In this document: positions 7,238-16,683 of the stretch, piece after piece
Numbering within the stretch: position 1 is the first letter of the stretch
Layout of the letters: every line of letters starts with the position of its first letter
Source of the DNA: Aestuariirhabdus haliotis
GTDB taxonomy: Bacteria; Pseudomonadota; Gammaproteobacteria; Pseudomonadales; Aestuariirhabdaceae
Reading direction: 5' to 3'
Assembly: GCF_023509475.1 (NCBI RefSeq)
Contig: NZ_JAKSDZ010000025.1
Coordinates: 1 to 49,992 of the forward strand
Length of the DNA: 49,992 nt
Translations under genes and position numbers: made by a program
The notes under the pieces: generated by a model
Seen by the model: only the letters and a program-made list of their open reading frames with translations
What the model was told of the DNA's origin: nothing
Database searches by the model: none

Positions 7238-9081
7238 ATTCTTCCTTTTTCAGATGATTCAGAAAGATCAGCATTGCTGGCCAAGCCATTCGTTAGCTCA
7301 GCGCTTTTTCGAAGATCCAGCGTTGCTTGCCCATCGGGCATCAGAGGCCATGAGGTACGATAAAAATTGCCATCCCAATCCTCGATGGTCAGCCACAATC
7401 GCGCTTCTTGTTTCAGGCTTTTTGGAACCGGCAGATTGGCATGCAAGAAACCTATTGATCCGTGAACTACACTGCCCGGCGCCCTATTGGTACGAGGTTT
7501 TCGGGTATTGAGGTACATAAATTTGATCGCCTCAGGATCACCAGACTTGATAAACGCAGATAAGGTAGTCGCTCGACCTGGCTGGATAGGGTCCAGATCC
7601 TTTTCCAACAAACCCAGTGTCGCATTCAGGGAAATTGTCCAGGCGCCAATGTCTTGCGAAATGTATTGGTAACCGGAACCCGAAGTACCTTCGCTCTGTA
7701 TTTTGAAGCCAATATTGATGCCAATCGCGATCACAGCCAGAAAAGCCCAATTAAGGTACTTAAACCCTCCCATAGGACCACCCCAGGGTCGTAGTACAAA
7801 CCAGGTTTTTTTCAGCTTTCGCTTGATGTCAGTATCAGGCAGGGTTTTCTGCACAGCATTGCGTGTACGCTGATAAAAAATAATCATGCCCGATATGGAT
7901 AACCCGGCCATCGCCAGGCCAAAAACAAACCACACAATTTTGACCAGCAGATCACCAATCCCATCATAGCCCCAGGTGCCGTAATGCAGGGGGACCATGG
8001 CCCAGTCGACGCGCTGCAGTGCCGACAAATTTTCCGCCAGACGCTCACCAATGATCTCGCCGGTAAACGGGTTAACAAAGTAACTACTGGTCCACTTGGG
8101 GGTGAGCAGATCGTGCTTGGTACCCCGCACCGTGTAGGCCATGCCGTTGTGTTCAGGGGGCACCAGAAAATGAATTTTGAACTCCGGATCGTGGGCCTTG
8201 ACGGCATCAACAATCGCCTGCGAACTCAATGGCTCAGGAACTCCCCGCCCCAGACGAGCCAAATCATCACGGGTTAATCCCGGATCAATCACCTTGGAGG
8301 GAATAAATTGTGGCGCCAGATCATATTTCACCAGAGGGTTCTGATAAAACCACCAACTGCCGCTAACACCGATAATCAGGACAAACCAAAGTGACCACAA
8401 ACCAATAAATTTGTGCAGATCACCAAGAAATACGCGAGGTTTAGCGCGCCATCGCGGCAGCGTAAAAAAACCGCGCCAAAAACGCCGATACGAAATCAAT
8501 CCGGTAATCAACCCAATCAGGCAGAGCACGCCGAAAACATTGACCATGGCCCTGCCAATCAACGGCATAAAGAGATTTCGGTGCAAAATCGAAAAGAACT
8601 CGCCGACGGTCAGAAACTCGGTAACCCCATTGACATCCCCCGTGTACGGGTCGGCCCAAACCTTTTTGAAGCCGCCTTCGGGCAAGGTCATCATGGCATG
8701 AGCGGCGGTGTATTTACGGTCTGCAGCGGTTGAATACCCGGTGAGGCCTACCCCCGGAAAGGCTGCTTGCATGCGATCAAATACTTCGCCTTCGTTGAGT
8801 TTGTCGCCGACCGCTGTAGCACGCATTTCTGAATAGATCAGCCAGTCCAGCTCTTCGGCAAACACCGCGATGGCACCTGTCACCAAAACCACACTGAACA
8901 GTAGCGACAGCTTGAGCCCGATAAAGCTGTGTACCAGATAAGATGCTCGGTGAGCCGTCAATCGCTTTTTGGCAGGTTTCACGGCCGTGTTCTTACCCAT
9001 ACCTTCGGTAGCCTTATCGCTCTTGCCATCCCGATCGGCAAAGCAGTCGGCTTCGAGGGAAGTCGTACTTCGATACCCCAC
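7234..9081 (-). CDS. PepSY-associated inner-membrane reductase (FpvG/FoxB-like)
   Basis: This 615-residue protein of the PepSY_TM family has an N-terminal cytoplasmic segment, then a helix with conserved His ('LVHSFIGLKLSLLFSVV'). Further features are 'ILHRNLFMPLIGR' and 'DLHKFIGLWSLWFVLIIG', a large periplasmic PepSY region, and a C-terminal membrane cluster. Conserved histidines in several helices are probable haem ligands. FoxB and FpvG are family members that reduce ferric siderophores in the periplasm. The start at GTG 9081 is supported by AAGGTG 6 bases upstream; ATG 9000 is an alternative that lacks a well-spaced site. It is the first gene of the operon, directly behind the Fur box. 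It is the likely iron-release step after chelate import. Confidence 0.82.
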   Translation of the reverse strand: MGYRSTTSLEADCFADRDGKSDKATEGMGKNTAVKPAKKRLTAHRASYLVHSFIGLKLSLLFSVVLVTGAIAVFAEELDWLIYSEMRATAVGDKLNEGEVFDRMQAAFPGVGLTGYSTAADRKYTAAHAMMTLPEGGFKKVWADPYTGDVNGVTEFLTVGEFFSILHRNLFMPLIGRAMVNVFGVLCLIGLITGLISYRRFWRGFFTLPRWRAKPRVFLGDLHKFIGLWSLWFVLIIGVSGSWWFYQNPLVKYDLAPQFIPSKVIDPGLTRDDLARLGRGVPEPLSSQAIVDAVKAHDPEFKIHFLVPPEHNGMAYTVRGTKHDLLTPKWTSSYFVNPFTGEIIGERLAENLSALQRVDWAMVPLHYGTWGYDGIGDLLVKIVWFVFGLAMAGLSISGMIIFYQRTRNAVQKTLPDTDIKRKLKKTWFVLRPWGGPMGGFKYLNWAFLAVIAIGINIGFKIQSEGTSGSGYQYISQDIGAWTISLNATLGLLEKDLDPIQPGRATTLSAFIKSGDPEAIKFMYLNTRKPRTNRAPGSVVHGSIGFLHANLPVPKSLKQEARLWLTIEDWDGNFYRTSWPLMPDGQATLDLRKSAELTNGLASNADLSESSEKGRM

Positions 9082-9219
9082 TTTCGCACCTTAGATTCGA
9101 ATGAATATGTAATTTTTTGACGGGAAAACTGACGCCAACCGCCGAAGATTAATCCTTGGCTGCTGATGATTTCTGGCGACCCACCCCAAGAATTTCGCCA
9201 CTGTACAACAAAGATAGGA

Positions 9220-9244
9220 ATGAATACAATAATCATTCTCATTG
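9220..9244. promoter_or_regulatory. Fur box in the divergent iron-uptake promoter region
   Basis: ATGAATACAATAATCATT followed by CTCATT fits the overlapping-hexamer Fur consensus (GATAATGATAATCATTATC) well. It lies in the 269-bp gap between the minus-strand PepSY/ABC operon and the plus-strand TonB operon, so one Fur dimer pair could repress both. No Zur-type dyad is visible in the same gap. Confidence 0.65.
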
Positions 9245-9350
9245 ATGACCGAGACACAAACCGCTAATGTTCTGTACAGATCTCCACAAAACGCCATCAT
9301 TATCTCGCTCGAAATCCAGCCCGGAAAGCTCAGCCTTGAGGCAGAAAAGC

Positions 9351-10133
9351 ATGGCCAAGATTGGCGTTCTGCTTCTGGCAGGACTCGGTTGCAGTCTTTT
9401 TGGCCAAACAGCCCTGGCCGCCCCCAACAGCCTCGACAAAAGCCTGAGTGTTACCGCACAAAGCCACAGTGGAGCGGCAAAATCCCAAGTCAAAATTGAC
9501 AAAATATCGACCAAAACAGAGCAAATGGTCGATCAGCACCTTGCCAACGTGCAACAAGCGGATTTAACCGAAGCCTATAACCGCCAGCTCAGCCGCCTTA
9601 TCGATGCTCAACATCAGGAAGAAAAAGATCTGTTGGCTCAAATAGAGTCCATCGATAAGACAGAACAATTTATGCTGCCCATGCTCAAGACGATGACGGA
9701 TCAGCTCAACGTGCTGGTCAACAATGACCTGCCCTTCCTCCAGGGCGAGCGTCAACAGCGCCTGGAAAAATTGGCGCGCTTGCTCGATCGAGCTGACGTC
9801 AGTGTCGCAGAAAAATACCGCCAGTTGCTCGAAGCCTATCTGGTTGAGATCGGTTATGGGCGCACCATAGAAGCTTATAGCGATTCTCTGGTTATCGACG
9901 GCCAGAAAAATCACGTCAACTTCTTTCGTATGGGGCGTACAGCACTCTATTACCAGTCATTGAATGGGCAAGCGGGGGGGCTCTGGATGCCCGAGGAAAA
10001 CACCTGGCGAGCGCTCGATAGTGAGCAAAATCTGGCTCTGAGCAAAGCGATCCAGATTGCTCAGCAACGGCGAGTACCCGAACTGTTGTCACTCCCCCTC
10101 CCTCCCCTTGCCAGTCACGCTGAACAACCATAA
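9351..10133 (+). CDS. DUF3450 family periplasmic protein of the TonB2-type system
   Basis: The 260-residue protein has a signal peptide ('LLLAGLGCSLFGQTALAA') and a long helical/coiled-coil region (about residues 50-140), followed by 'LLEAYLVEIGYGRTIEAYSD' and 'NFFRMGRTALYYQS'. These are typical of DUF3450. ATG 9351 is chosen because it starts the signal peptide and has GAGG ahead; the frame runs to 9267 without a good start. DUF3450 genes head TtpC/ExbB/ExbD/TonB/TPR operons in marine gammaproteobacteria, as here. The precise role is unknown; a periplasmic scaffold for the energising complex is likely. Confidence 0.85.
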   Translation: MAKIGVLLLAGLGCSLFGQTALAAPNSLDKSLSVTAQSHSGAAKSQVKIDKISTKTEQMVDQHLANVQQADLTEAYNRQLSRLIDAQHQEEKDLLAQIESIDKTEQFMLPMLKTMTDQLNVLVNNDLPFLQGERQQRLEKLARLLDRADVSVAEKYRQLLEAYLVEIGYGRTIEAYSDSLVIDGQKNHVNFFRMGRTALYYQSLNGQAGGLWMPEENTWRALDSEQNLALSKAIQIAQQRRVPELLSLPLPPLASHAEQP

Positions 10134-10143
10134 GGCTACACTC

Positions 10144-11535
10144 ATGTTCACTTTCAACGCATCGACGCTTCTTCGCCTTGGCGCCCCTGTGCTACTTAGC
10201 CTGGCAGCCATTAACAGTACCCAAGCCACTACTTTTAATGACGCTGGACTGTTGCGTACTGCTGAAACCATCAGTCAACAGGATGCGACGATAAACCAAC
10301 AACGTGAGAAGCTTTTCGCGCTGGCTCAACAAGAGCAGGCACGCCTTCTCAACGCCAGTGAAAAACGGGTCAGCGAAGCCGAGGCTCTACAGGTTAAACT
10401 CAAGGCTCAATTTGAAGCGAACGAGCAACGGCTTGCGGAGCTGGAAACCCAGCTTAAGCAAAAGGCCGGTACCCTGGGTGAAGTCTTTGGTGTCACCAAA
10501 GAGCACACGCTGGAACTGATTCCCATGCTGCAAGACTCTTTGACCAGCGCGGATCATCCCGGGCGCGCGCAAACACTGTTGTTCGCCGAGTCGAAGCGCA
10601 TTCCCACCATCAATGACTTTAAAACCCTGCAGGCACAGCTGGTTACCGAGATGAAGGCCACCGGGGAAAAAGCGCAATTTTCGACACCGGTAATTGGCGC
10701 CGACGGCTCCCAGCAACAACAAAACGTCATTCGCTTTGGGACTTTTTCCGCCATCGACGAAACGGGCAACTACCTGGCCTGGGACATTCAGCAACAGGCC
10801 TTGAAAGTACTACCGACCCAACCCCAAGGCAATTTCAGCACGACGCCGCAATCCCTAGCACGGCAACCCACCAATGTATTGCTGGACCCAACCCGTGGAG
10901 AGCTCTTTGCCCTGCTTGATCGCGTTCCCTCATTGCTGGAACGCATCAAACAGGGGGGAAGCATTGGCTGGTTAATTATTGCCATCGGCGTGCTGGGCTT
11001 ACTGGTGGCGCTCTACCAGATCTGTCGTTTACTACTGACCGAAATTGCGGTTGAACGGCAACTCAACCGGCTTGCCACCCCCCTCGAAAACAATCCTCTG
11101 GGGCGCATCCTGATCGCCGCCGAAAACGCCCGACGAGAAAACAACCAGAATGCATTGGAAATGCAAATGGATGAATCTCTACTGCAAGAACTGCCCAGAC
11201 TGGAACGCGGTCAAAGCTTCCTGAAACTGCTGGCCGCCGTTGCTCCCTTGCTGGGCTTACTGGGTACCGTGGTCGGTATGATTGCCACCTTTCAAAGCAT
11301 CACCTTGTTTGGCACCAGCGACCCCAAGCTGATGGCCAACGGTATCTCTCAGGCGCTGATGACAACGGTTCTTGGGCTTGTGGTGGCCGTTCCCGTGCTG
11401 TTTAGCCACAGTCTGTTAGCCGCCCGTGGACGCCGCCTGATGCAGTTATTGCAGGGCAAAAGTCTTGCGGCCATGGCGTTGTATGCTCAGCCCGCATCCG
11501 TTCACAACAAGCAGAGTGATCTCCATGCTGCCTGA
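10144..11535 (+). CDS. TtpC-like large MotA/TolQ/ExbB-family proton channel protein
   Basis: The 463-residue protein has a signal peptide (to ~28, 'NSTQA'), a coiled coil rich in Q, E, K and R (~35-120), a soluble region, TM1 near 275-292, and a C-terminal MotA/TolQ/ExbB domain (~355-450) with 'VAPLLGLLGTVVGMIATF' and 'QALMTTVLGLVVAVPVL'. In Vibrio TonB2 systems TtpC is an extra ExbB-like subunit needed for transport. The ATG at 10144 has AAGG eight bases upstream and lies 10 bases after the DUF3450 stop. Its stop overlaps the exbB start by 11 bases, indicating tight coupling. Confidence 0.88.
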   Translation: MFTFNASTLLRLGAPVLLSLAAINSTQATTFNDAGLLRTAETISQQDATINQQREKLFALAQQEQARLLNASEKRVSEAEALQVKLKAQFEANEQRLAELETQLKQKAGTLGEVFGVTKEHTLELIPMLQDSLTSADHPGRAQTLLFAESKRIPTINDFKTLQAQLVTEMKATGEKAQFSTPVIGADGSQQQQNVIRFGTFSAIDETGNYLAWDIQQQALKVLPTQPQGNFSTTPQSLARQPTNVLLDPTRGELFALLDRVPSLLERIKQGGSIGWLIIAIGVLGLLVALYQICRLLLTEIAVERQLNRLATPLENNPLGRILIAAENARRENNQNALEMQMDESLLQELPRLERGQSFLKLLAAVAPLLGLLGTVVGMIATFQSITLFGTSDPKLMANGISQALMTTVLGLVVAVPVLFSHSLLAARGRRLMQLLQGKSLAAMALYAQPASVHNKQSDLHAA

Positions 11536-12049
11536 CTGGAACCCCTGGTGGTTTGAACTGGAACAGTTCTTTCACACCGGAGGCTGGGTGCTCTATGGCA
11601 TTCTTCTCGCGTGTTTTTTGATGCTGTTATTAATCCTCGAACGGGTACTGTTTCGCTTTAAGGATTATCAACCTTTGAAACTGCGATTAAATCAGCACCT
11701 TGAGAGTGATCTCGATTGGCGCCTGAAAATCAGCCAGATAGTCGACCTGAACATCGCCCTGAATACCTCCTTACCGCTGATTAAAACCTTGATCGCCCTG
11801 TGCCCATTGATCGGCCTCACCGGTACGGTAACCGGAATGATCCAGGTATTTGAGAGCCTTGCAATACACGGCACAGGCAACCCCAGATTGATGGCTGCCG
11901 GGGTGGCGAGTGCCACCTTCCCGACCATGGCAGGCATCGCTATCTCCGTTATGGGGCTGCTGTTCTACGGCCGTTTGAAGCGCTGGTCCGATAAAGAGCA
12001 ACTAGCCCTGCTTAATATCAAGACCGGTTTGCAGCTTAACCACACTTAG
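11525..12049 (+). CDS. ExbB biopolymer transport protein (TonB2-type)
   Basis: The 174-residue inner-membrane protein has TM1 'WVLYGILLACFLMLLLILE' and a C-terminal pair with 'LIALCPLIGLTGTVTGMIQVF' and 'GVASATFPTMAGIAISVMG'. It is a short ExbB2 form. With ExbD it makes the proton-driven motor that energises TonB. ATG 11525 lies inside the end of the TtpC-like gene; longer starts to 11465 would add a hydrophilic tail from the wrong frame. Confidence 0.9.
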   Translation: MLPDWNPWWFELEQFFHTGGWVLYGILLACFLMLLLILERVLFRFKDYQPLKLRLNQHLESDLDWRLKISQIVDLNIALNTSLPLIKTLIALCPLIGLTGTVTGMIQVFESLAIHGTGNPRLMAAGVASATFPTMAGIAISVMGLLFYGRLKRWSDKEQLALLNIKTGLQLNHT

Positions 12050-12066
12050 AATTAATCGGAACCACA

Positions 12067-12471
12067 ATGCGTCAAAGAATACTCCTGGGTGAACAGGCTG
12101 AAGAAGCCGAAGTCAATATGACCCCGATGCTGGACGTCGTATTCATTATGTTGATCTTCTTTATTGTTTCGACCTCATTTGTTGTTGAAGCCGGTGTCGA
12201 TGTTCACCGTCCCACGGCAGAAACCAGCGAAGCACAAAAGAAAACCGCCGTGATCATCGCCCTGACGGCTGAGGAAGAGATCTGGCTCGACCGAAAGCCC
12301 ATCGATATACGAATGGTGCGACCCGCACTCGAGCGTATGAAAGTCGAACAGGCGGACATTAGCGCGATGGTTCAAGCAGACGAAGAATCCAGCACCGGCA
12401 AACTGGTAGCTCTGATCGATCAACTGCGCCTGGCCGAAATCCCCTATTCTGTTTCTACGGTAAAACCCTAG
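12067..12471 (+). CDS. ExbD biopolymer transport protein
   Basis: The 134-residue protein has a short cytoplasmic N-terminus, a single TM helix with the essential aspartate in 'MTPMLDVVFIMLIFFIV' (D25), and a periplasmic domain ending 'YSVSTVKP'. It partners ExbB in the proton channel. It sits 17 bases after exbB and 5 bases before tonB. Confidence 0.92.
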   Translation: MRQRILLGEQAEEAEVNMTPMLDVVFIMLIFFIVSTSFVVEAGVDVHRPTAETSEAQKKTAVIIALTAEEEIWLDRKPIDIRMVRPALERMKVEQADISAMVQADEESSTGKLVALIDQLRLAEIPYSVSTVKP

Positions 12472-12476
12472 TCACG

Positions 12477-13181
12477 ATGCGTCCTTTACCCGCTTTACCC
12501 ATCAGCCGACACGCCACCTTTGTACGCTGCTTGCTCGCCATACCGCTGGCCCTGCTGCTGTGCCTGTTGGTGTTTAAAATATTGGCATCACTGACCGATG
12601 TTCGTGATCATGCATTCGACAAGCAAAGTGGTTCTCCCGCACTCAACTTTTTGCTGGTTGCCAAAGAAAGCGCACCCGAGTATCGCAACCGGCAGATACC
12701 GGAACCCGAGGAGATCATCCAGCAACCCAGCGATTTTAATCCAGCTGACCCCACTACCACCAAGGCGGTCGATCTCGATATCCAGGCGCCCACATTGTCA
12801 GTGCCAACGATCGATTTTGCAGTCAATGTTCAGCTAAGCAGCAGCCTGGCCAACCAAGGGCCTCCTCAGATCGCCGACAACCTGAACCTGACACCCTTTC
12901 AGAATAACCCTGGCATCGTAAAACGCATCGATCCGCGCTATCCCTCCAAGGCCTTACGACGAAAAATTGAAGGCCGTGTAACCGCAGAGTTTATTGTTGG
13001 CACAAAGGGTTACGCCCAAGACGACAGCATTAAGATCATTGACGAAGAACCTGCAGCGCTCTTTTCTTCTTCGGTAATACGCTCCATCAAACGATCGAAG
13101 TTTGAAACCATGACGAAAAACGGTCAAACCGTCGCCTACCGCACCCAGAAAACCTACCTTTTTCAGCTCCCCAAAAAATGA
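12477..13181 (+). CDS. TonB energy transducer (TonB2-type)
   Basis: The 234-residue protein has an N-terminal membrane anchor (~17-38, 'LLAIPLALLLCLLVFKILA'), a periplasmic linker with only modest proline content, and a C-terminal TonB domain ('RIDPRYPSKALRRKIEGRV', 'AEFIVGTKGYAQ', 'SIKRSKF'). It should contact the TonB box of the receptor at 458-2644. The ATG has no strong ribosome site, and translation is probably coupled to exbD. Confidence 0.9.
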   Translation: MRPLPALPISRHATFVRCLLAIPLALLLCLLVFKILASLTDVRDHAFDKQSGSPALNFLLVAKESAPEYRNRQIPEPEEIIQQPSDFNPADPTTTKAVDLDIQAPTLSVPTIDFAVNVQLSSSLANQGPPQIADNLNLTPFQNNPGIVKRIDPRYPSKALRRKIEGRVTAEFIVGTKGYAQDDSIKIIDEEPAALFSSSVIRSIKRSKFETMTKNGQTVAYRTQKTYLFQLPKK

Positions 13182-14374
13182 ATAAAATCAATATTATCTT
13201 CACCCTTGTCTTTGGTTTGAGTATTTCATTCAGCACGGCTGTAACTGCATCGCAACTCTCACCCGGGGCTTATCAACAGCTCACCAAAGTCGAAAAGTTA
13301 ATCGCCGAATCCTCCTGGAAAGAGGCAAAAAAACTCTTGTCTGAGCTGGATAAAAACACCAAAAACTCGTACCTATTGGCATTAACAGCTCAATATCATG
13401 GGCAAATTTCCCTGCAACAAGACAACCATAAACACGCGCTACAACATTTTATTAGAGCTTATCAATCCGGCGAATTAAGCAAAGAGGCCAACAGCCAACT
13501 ATTGCATGCAATTGGACAACTCCATTGCAGTGTTGAAGAGTGGCTGCCCTGCCGACAAAAGTTAATCACCTGGGCACATCAGCACCCAGAACGTGTCAGC
13601 AGTAACGACCGCATCATTATCGCGCAATCCTTTTCTGCCACCGAGAATTGGCTTGAAGCGATTGACTATTCGAGTCAGGCCATTGCAAGCCACTCGGCGC
13701 CGCCCCTCAACTGGCACCGTTTACGTGTTGCCGCCAGTGCCAACCTAAAGCGCTGGAAGCAGGCGATCACCTTTCAAAAACAGCTGTTACACAGTTTCCC
13801 TGACGATCCCAGTGACTGGCGTCGCCTGGGGGCATTTCAACTTATGGTCGGTGATGAAAAAGCGGCGTTAAGCAGTTTACGCATTCCCTTTGCCAAAGGC
13901 TGGCTGACAAAGACCAGGGACTACAAACAGATCACCCAGCTTTTCTATAATCAGGGCATCCCCTTTAAGGCCGCCGAGGTCTTGAGCCTGGGTATTAAGA
14001 AAGAGCATGTTCCTGGAAACAGTAAAAATTTAAAACTGCTTGCGAGTCTTTGGTTGCAGGCCAACGAACCTGAGCGTGCGATCAAAGCCTATCAAGCATT
14101 ACTCAGGGTCGAGCCTAAGCCTGAATGGCAGTCACAGCTTGCACGCCTCTATTATCAAAATGGCCAATGGCGCTTGGCCGCAGCGAGCTTGCTTGAAGCC
14201 TCCCAAAAAAATTCAGACGCGCAGCTTCGGCTTATGAGAGCTATTAGCCTGACACATTTGAAAGAATTTACGGCAGCCAAAGCGATTTTCCGTTCCTTGA
14301 ATAACAGTGAAGCTACCAAAGATCGAGCCAAAAACTGGCTTTCTTACATAGATCGTATTAGCGCAAACCAGTAA
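13178..14374 (+). CDS. Exported TPR-repeat protein of the TonB2-type operon
   Basis: The 398-residue protein has a signal peptide ('IIFTLVFGLSISFSTAVTAS') and consists almost wholly of degenerate TPR helices, for example 'NWLEAIDYSSQAI' and 'PEWQSQLARLYYQNGQWRLA'. Its ATG overlaps the tonB stop by 4 bases. A TPR gene closes the equivalent operons in Vibrio and other marine gammaproteobacteria. A periplasmic assembly or scaffolding role is inferred. Confidence 0.8.
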   Translation: MNKINIIFTLVFGLSISFSTAVTASQLSPGAYQQLTKVEKLIAESSWKEAKKLLSELDKNTKNSYLLALTAQYHGQISLQQDNHKHALQHFIRAYQSGELSKEANSQLLHAIGQLHCSVEEWLPCRQKLITWAHQHPERVSSNDRIIIAQSFSATENWLEAIDYSSQAIASHSAPPLNWHRLRVAASANLKRWKQAITFQKQLLHSFPDDPSDWRRLGAFQLMVGDEKAALSSLRIPFAKGWLTKTRDYKQITQLFYNQGIPFKAAEVLSLGIKKEHVPGNSKNLKLLASLWLQANEPERAIKAYQALLRVEPKPEWQSQLARLYYQNGQWRLAAASLLEASQKNSDAQLRLMRAISLTHLKEFTAAKAIFRSLNNSEATKDRAKNWLSYIDRISANQ

Positions 14375-14525
14375 CCGACAATAACCATCCTGCTGCATTC
14401 AATGCTGCCCATTTTCTTACCTCCCTTCCAGGTTTTGGAACCAAGTAGCCTTTTCGAACATAGGCCGCCCGTCCTGATAAAACACGGCCAACGCCTTTTC
14501 TAACAACCGTTGCAAACGCTGCCAA

Positions 14526-14544
14526 CAGCCAGAAAATCTGGCTG
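14526..14544 (+). terminator. Hairpin after the TonB operon
   Basis: CAGCCAG (14526-14532) pairs with CTGGCTG (14538-14544) around a 5-base loop, in the 246-bp gap after the TPR gene. The following T content is weak (CTTTTC), so Rho-independent termination is only possible. I see nothing else coding in this gap. Confidence 0.35.
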
Positions 14545-14620
14545 CTGAGGCTTTTCAGTACAACTCCACTCGTTTCAAAATTTAGGACTATCATTACAGT
14601 GCATACAGGAGGAGGTAAAT

Positions 14621-15058
14621 ATGACAACCAAACTCATTGTTGGACTGGATGGAAGCGAGCCTGGAGAACGAGCCCTGGCACACGCAAAGAAGCTATCAAC
14701 ACTGATCGGTGACTGTGCCATTGAGGTGGTTTATATCATCGAATGGTCCCCCTACAGTTTTCAAACACCCGAAGAAAATGCCAAACGCCATAAGCGCAGA
14801 GAACAGGAGATCAAAACAGCAACAGAACGGGTTATATCGCCCGCATTATCGGCCCTCAAGTCAGAAGGCTATACTGCCACCGGAAGAGTCTTGCATGGTG
14901 ATGCAGCGGAACTATTAGACTCAGAAGCCGTTAAAGAGAAAGCCGAACAGATCATTGTCGCTCGATCGACAGATACAAGACTGGCCGCAAAACTATTTGG
15001 CAGCGTAACCGCAAAACTGGTCATGAACGCCAGTGTCCCCGTCACTGTCGTAAATTGA
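14621..15058 (+). CDS. Universal stress protein (UspA family)
   Basis: The 145-residue protein has a Usp alpha/beta fold: 'KLIVGLDGSEPGERALAHA' at the start and 'SVTAKLVMNASVPVTVV' at the end. The ATP-binding motif G-2x-G-9x-G(S/T) is altered ('IIVARSTDTRLAAKLFGS' lacks the first glycines), so it may belong to the non-ATP-binding subgroup. A very strong ribosome site (GGAGGAGGT) precedes the ATG. It is 9 bases upstream of the amino-acid symporter, and a regulatory link to that transporter is inferred from co-transcription. Confidence 0.88.
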   Translation: MTTKLIVGLDGSEPGERALAHAKKLSTLIGDCAIEVVYIIEWSPYSFQTPEENAKRHKRREQEIKTATERVISPALSALKSEGYTATGRVLHGDAAELLDSEAVKEKAEQIIVARSTDTRLAAKLFGSVTAKLVMNASVPVTVVN

Positions 15059-15067
15059 GGATTACTT

Positions 15068-16618
15068 ATGCAATCTACAAAAATAATATATTGCGCAATC
15101 ATCTCCCTCCTGACCGTCGTTCAAAGTCCACTCGTCTTGGCTCAAGGTAGTATCGATCAGACGGTGAATGAAGGATTTTCATGGGCAACGGGGTGGTTTG
15201 TAAGCCTGATTTTTGCGCCACTCCCCGGTACCAGCTTCCCCTGGATCGTGCTCTGGCTGGTCACAGGGGCCACCATCTTCACACTCTATTTCGGGTTCAT
15301 TCAATTCCGCGCTATCAAGCACTCGATATCCTTGGTTAAAGGCGATTACGCCGACCCGCAGGACGCGGGAGAAGTTTCCCACTTTCAGGCCCTGGCCACG
15401 GCACTGTCAGGCACTGTCGGTTTAGGTAATATTGCCGGTGTCGCGGTCGCTGTTGGCATTGGCGGTCCTGGAGCGACCTTCTGGATGATTCTTGCCGGTC
15501 TGATGGGAATGGCGTCGAAATTCACCGAATGTACCCTGGGTGTTAAATATCGGAATGAATACCCCGATGGGACGGTGTCTGGTGGTCCCATGTATTATAT
15601 TTCCAAAGGTTTCAAGGAAAAAGGTATTCCCGGAGGTAAACCTCTAGCAGCCCTGTTTGCCGTCTTTTGTATCCTGGGTTCCTTTGGTGGTGGCAATATG
15701 TTCCAGGCGAACCAGGCCCACGCGCAAATCAGCAGCATTGTAGGCAGTTACCCCGGCTGGATCACCGGTGTTATTTTTGCGCTTATCGTTTTTGCGGTCA
15801 TCGTTGGCGGTATCAAATCCATCGCCAGAGTCACTGAAAAAGTGGTTCCCTTTATGGGGGTTCTATACGTGACTGCAGCACTGATCATCATATTGATGAA
15901 TATCGATAAAGTAGGTTGGGCTTTTGAACAGATTTTTGTCGGTGCCTTCACTGGGCTAGGGATTGCCGGCGGTCTGGTTGGCGCACTCATTCAGGGTTTT
16001 AAGCGTGCAGCTTTCTCAAACGAAGCCGGCGTAGGCTCTGCCGCCATTGCCCACTCAGCAGTACGAACCAAAGAACCCATTACCGAGGGTTTGGTGTCTC
16101 TGCTTGAGCCGTTTATTGATACTGTGGTGATTTGCACGATGACCGCTCTGGTGATTATTATCACCGGCCAGCTCACTTCAGATCCTGCTACCGGGCTCTA
16201 TCTGGTTGGCGACAACGGACATATCATAACCGCCGACGGCTCTTCTGGGGTTGCACTCACCTCGGCTGCGTTTGCATCGGCACTGAGCTGGTTTCCCTAT
16301 GTACTAGCGGTCGCTGTTGTACTGTTTGCCTTCTCCACCATGATCAGCTGGTCGTATTATGGATTAAAAGCCTGGACCTACCTGTTTGGGGAAGGTAAAA
16401 ACACGGAGTTAGTGTTTAAGTTACTGTTCTGTGTTTTTGTGGTTATCGGCGCCGCAGCCAACCTTGGCCCAGTTATTGATTTCTCGGATGCCGCTATATT
16501 CGCTATGGCCGTAGTCAATATCATCGGTCTCTACTTTTTGATGTCGCTGGTTAAGGACGACTTACACTCGTACTTGTCCCGCTTAAAAAGCGGTGAAATC
16601 AAACGATTCAAGCACTGA
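15068..16618 (+). CDS. Alanine/glycine:cation symporter (AGCS family)
   Basis: The 516-residue protein begins with a hydrophobic, signal-like helix and about eleven TM helices follow. Family landmarks are '[18 protein letters not shown]', '[17 protein letters not shown]', '[11 protein letters not shown]', '[19 protein letters not shown]' and '[20 protein letters not shown]'. Members take up alanine or glycine with Na+. The ATG has GAGG 9 bases ahead. A hairpin follows the stop. Confidence 0.92.
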   Translation: MQSTKIIYCAIISLLTVVQSPLVLAQGSIDQTVNEGFSWATGWFVSLIFAPLPGTSFPWIVLWLVTGATIFTLYFGFIQFRAIKHSISLVKGDYADPQDAGEVSHFQALATALSGTVGLGNIAGVAVAVGIGGPGATFWMILAGLMGMASKFTECTLGVKYRNEYPDGTVSGGPMYYISKGFKEKGIPGGKPLAALFAVFCILGSFGGGNMFQANQAHAQISSIVGSYPGWITGVIFALIVFAVIVGGIKSIARVTEKVVPFMGVLYVTAALIIILMNIDKVGWAFEQIFVGAFTGLGIAGGLVGALIQGFKRAAFSNEAGVGSAAIAHSAVRTKEPITEGLVSLLEPFIDTVVICTMTALVIIITGQLTSDPATGLYLVGDNGHIITADGSSGVALTSAAFASALSWFPYVLAVAVVLFAFSTMISWSYYGLKAWTYLFGEGKNTELVFKLLFCVFVVIGAAANLGPVIDFSDAAIFAMAVVNIIGLYFLMSLVKDDLHSYLSRLKSGEIKRFKH

Positions 16619-16624
16619 TCTAAT

Positions 16625-16657
16625 CCCATACCATCGCAGAACTTGTGGCGGTATGGG
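16625..16657 (+). terminator. Hairpin terminator after the symporter
   Basis: CCCATACC (16625-16632) pairs with GGTATGGG (16650-16657), followed by CTTTAT. It lies 6 bases after the symporter stop. The U-tract is short. Confidence 0.5.
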
Positions 16658-16683
16658 CTTTATCATTCAAGTCCGCTTAAAAA

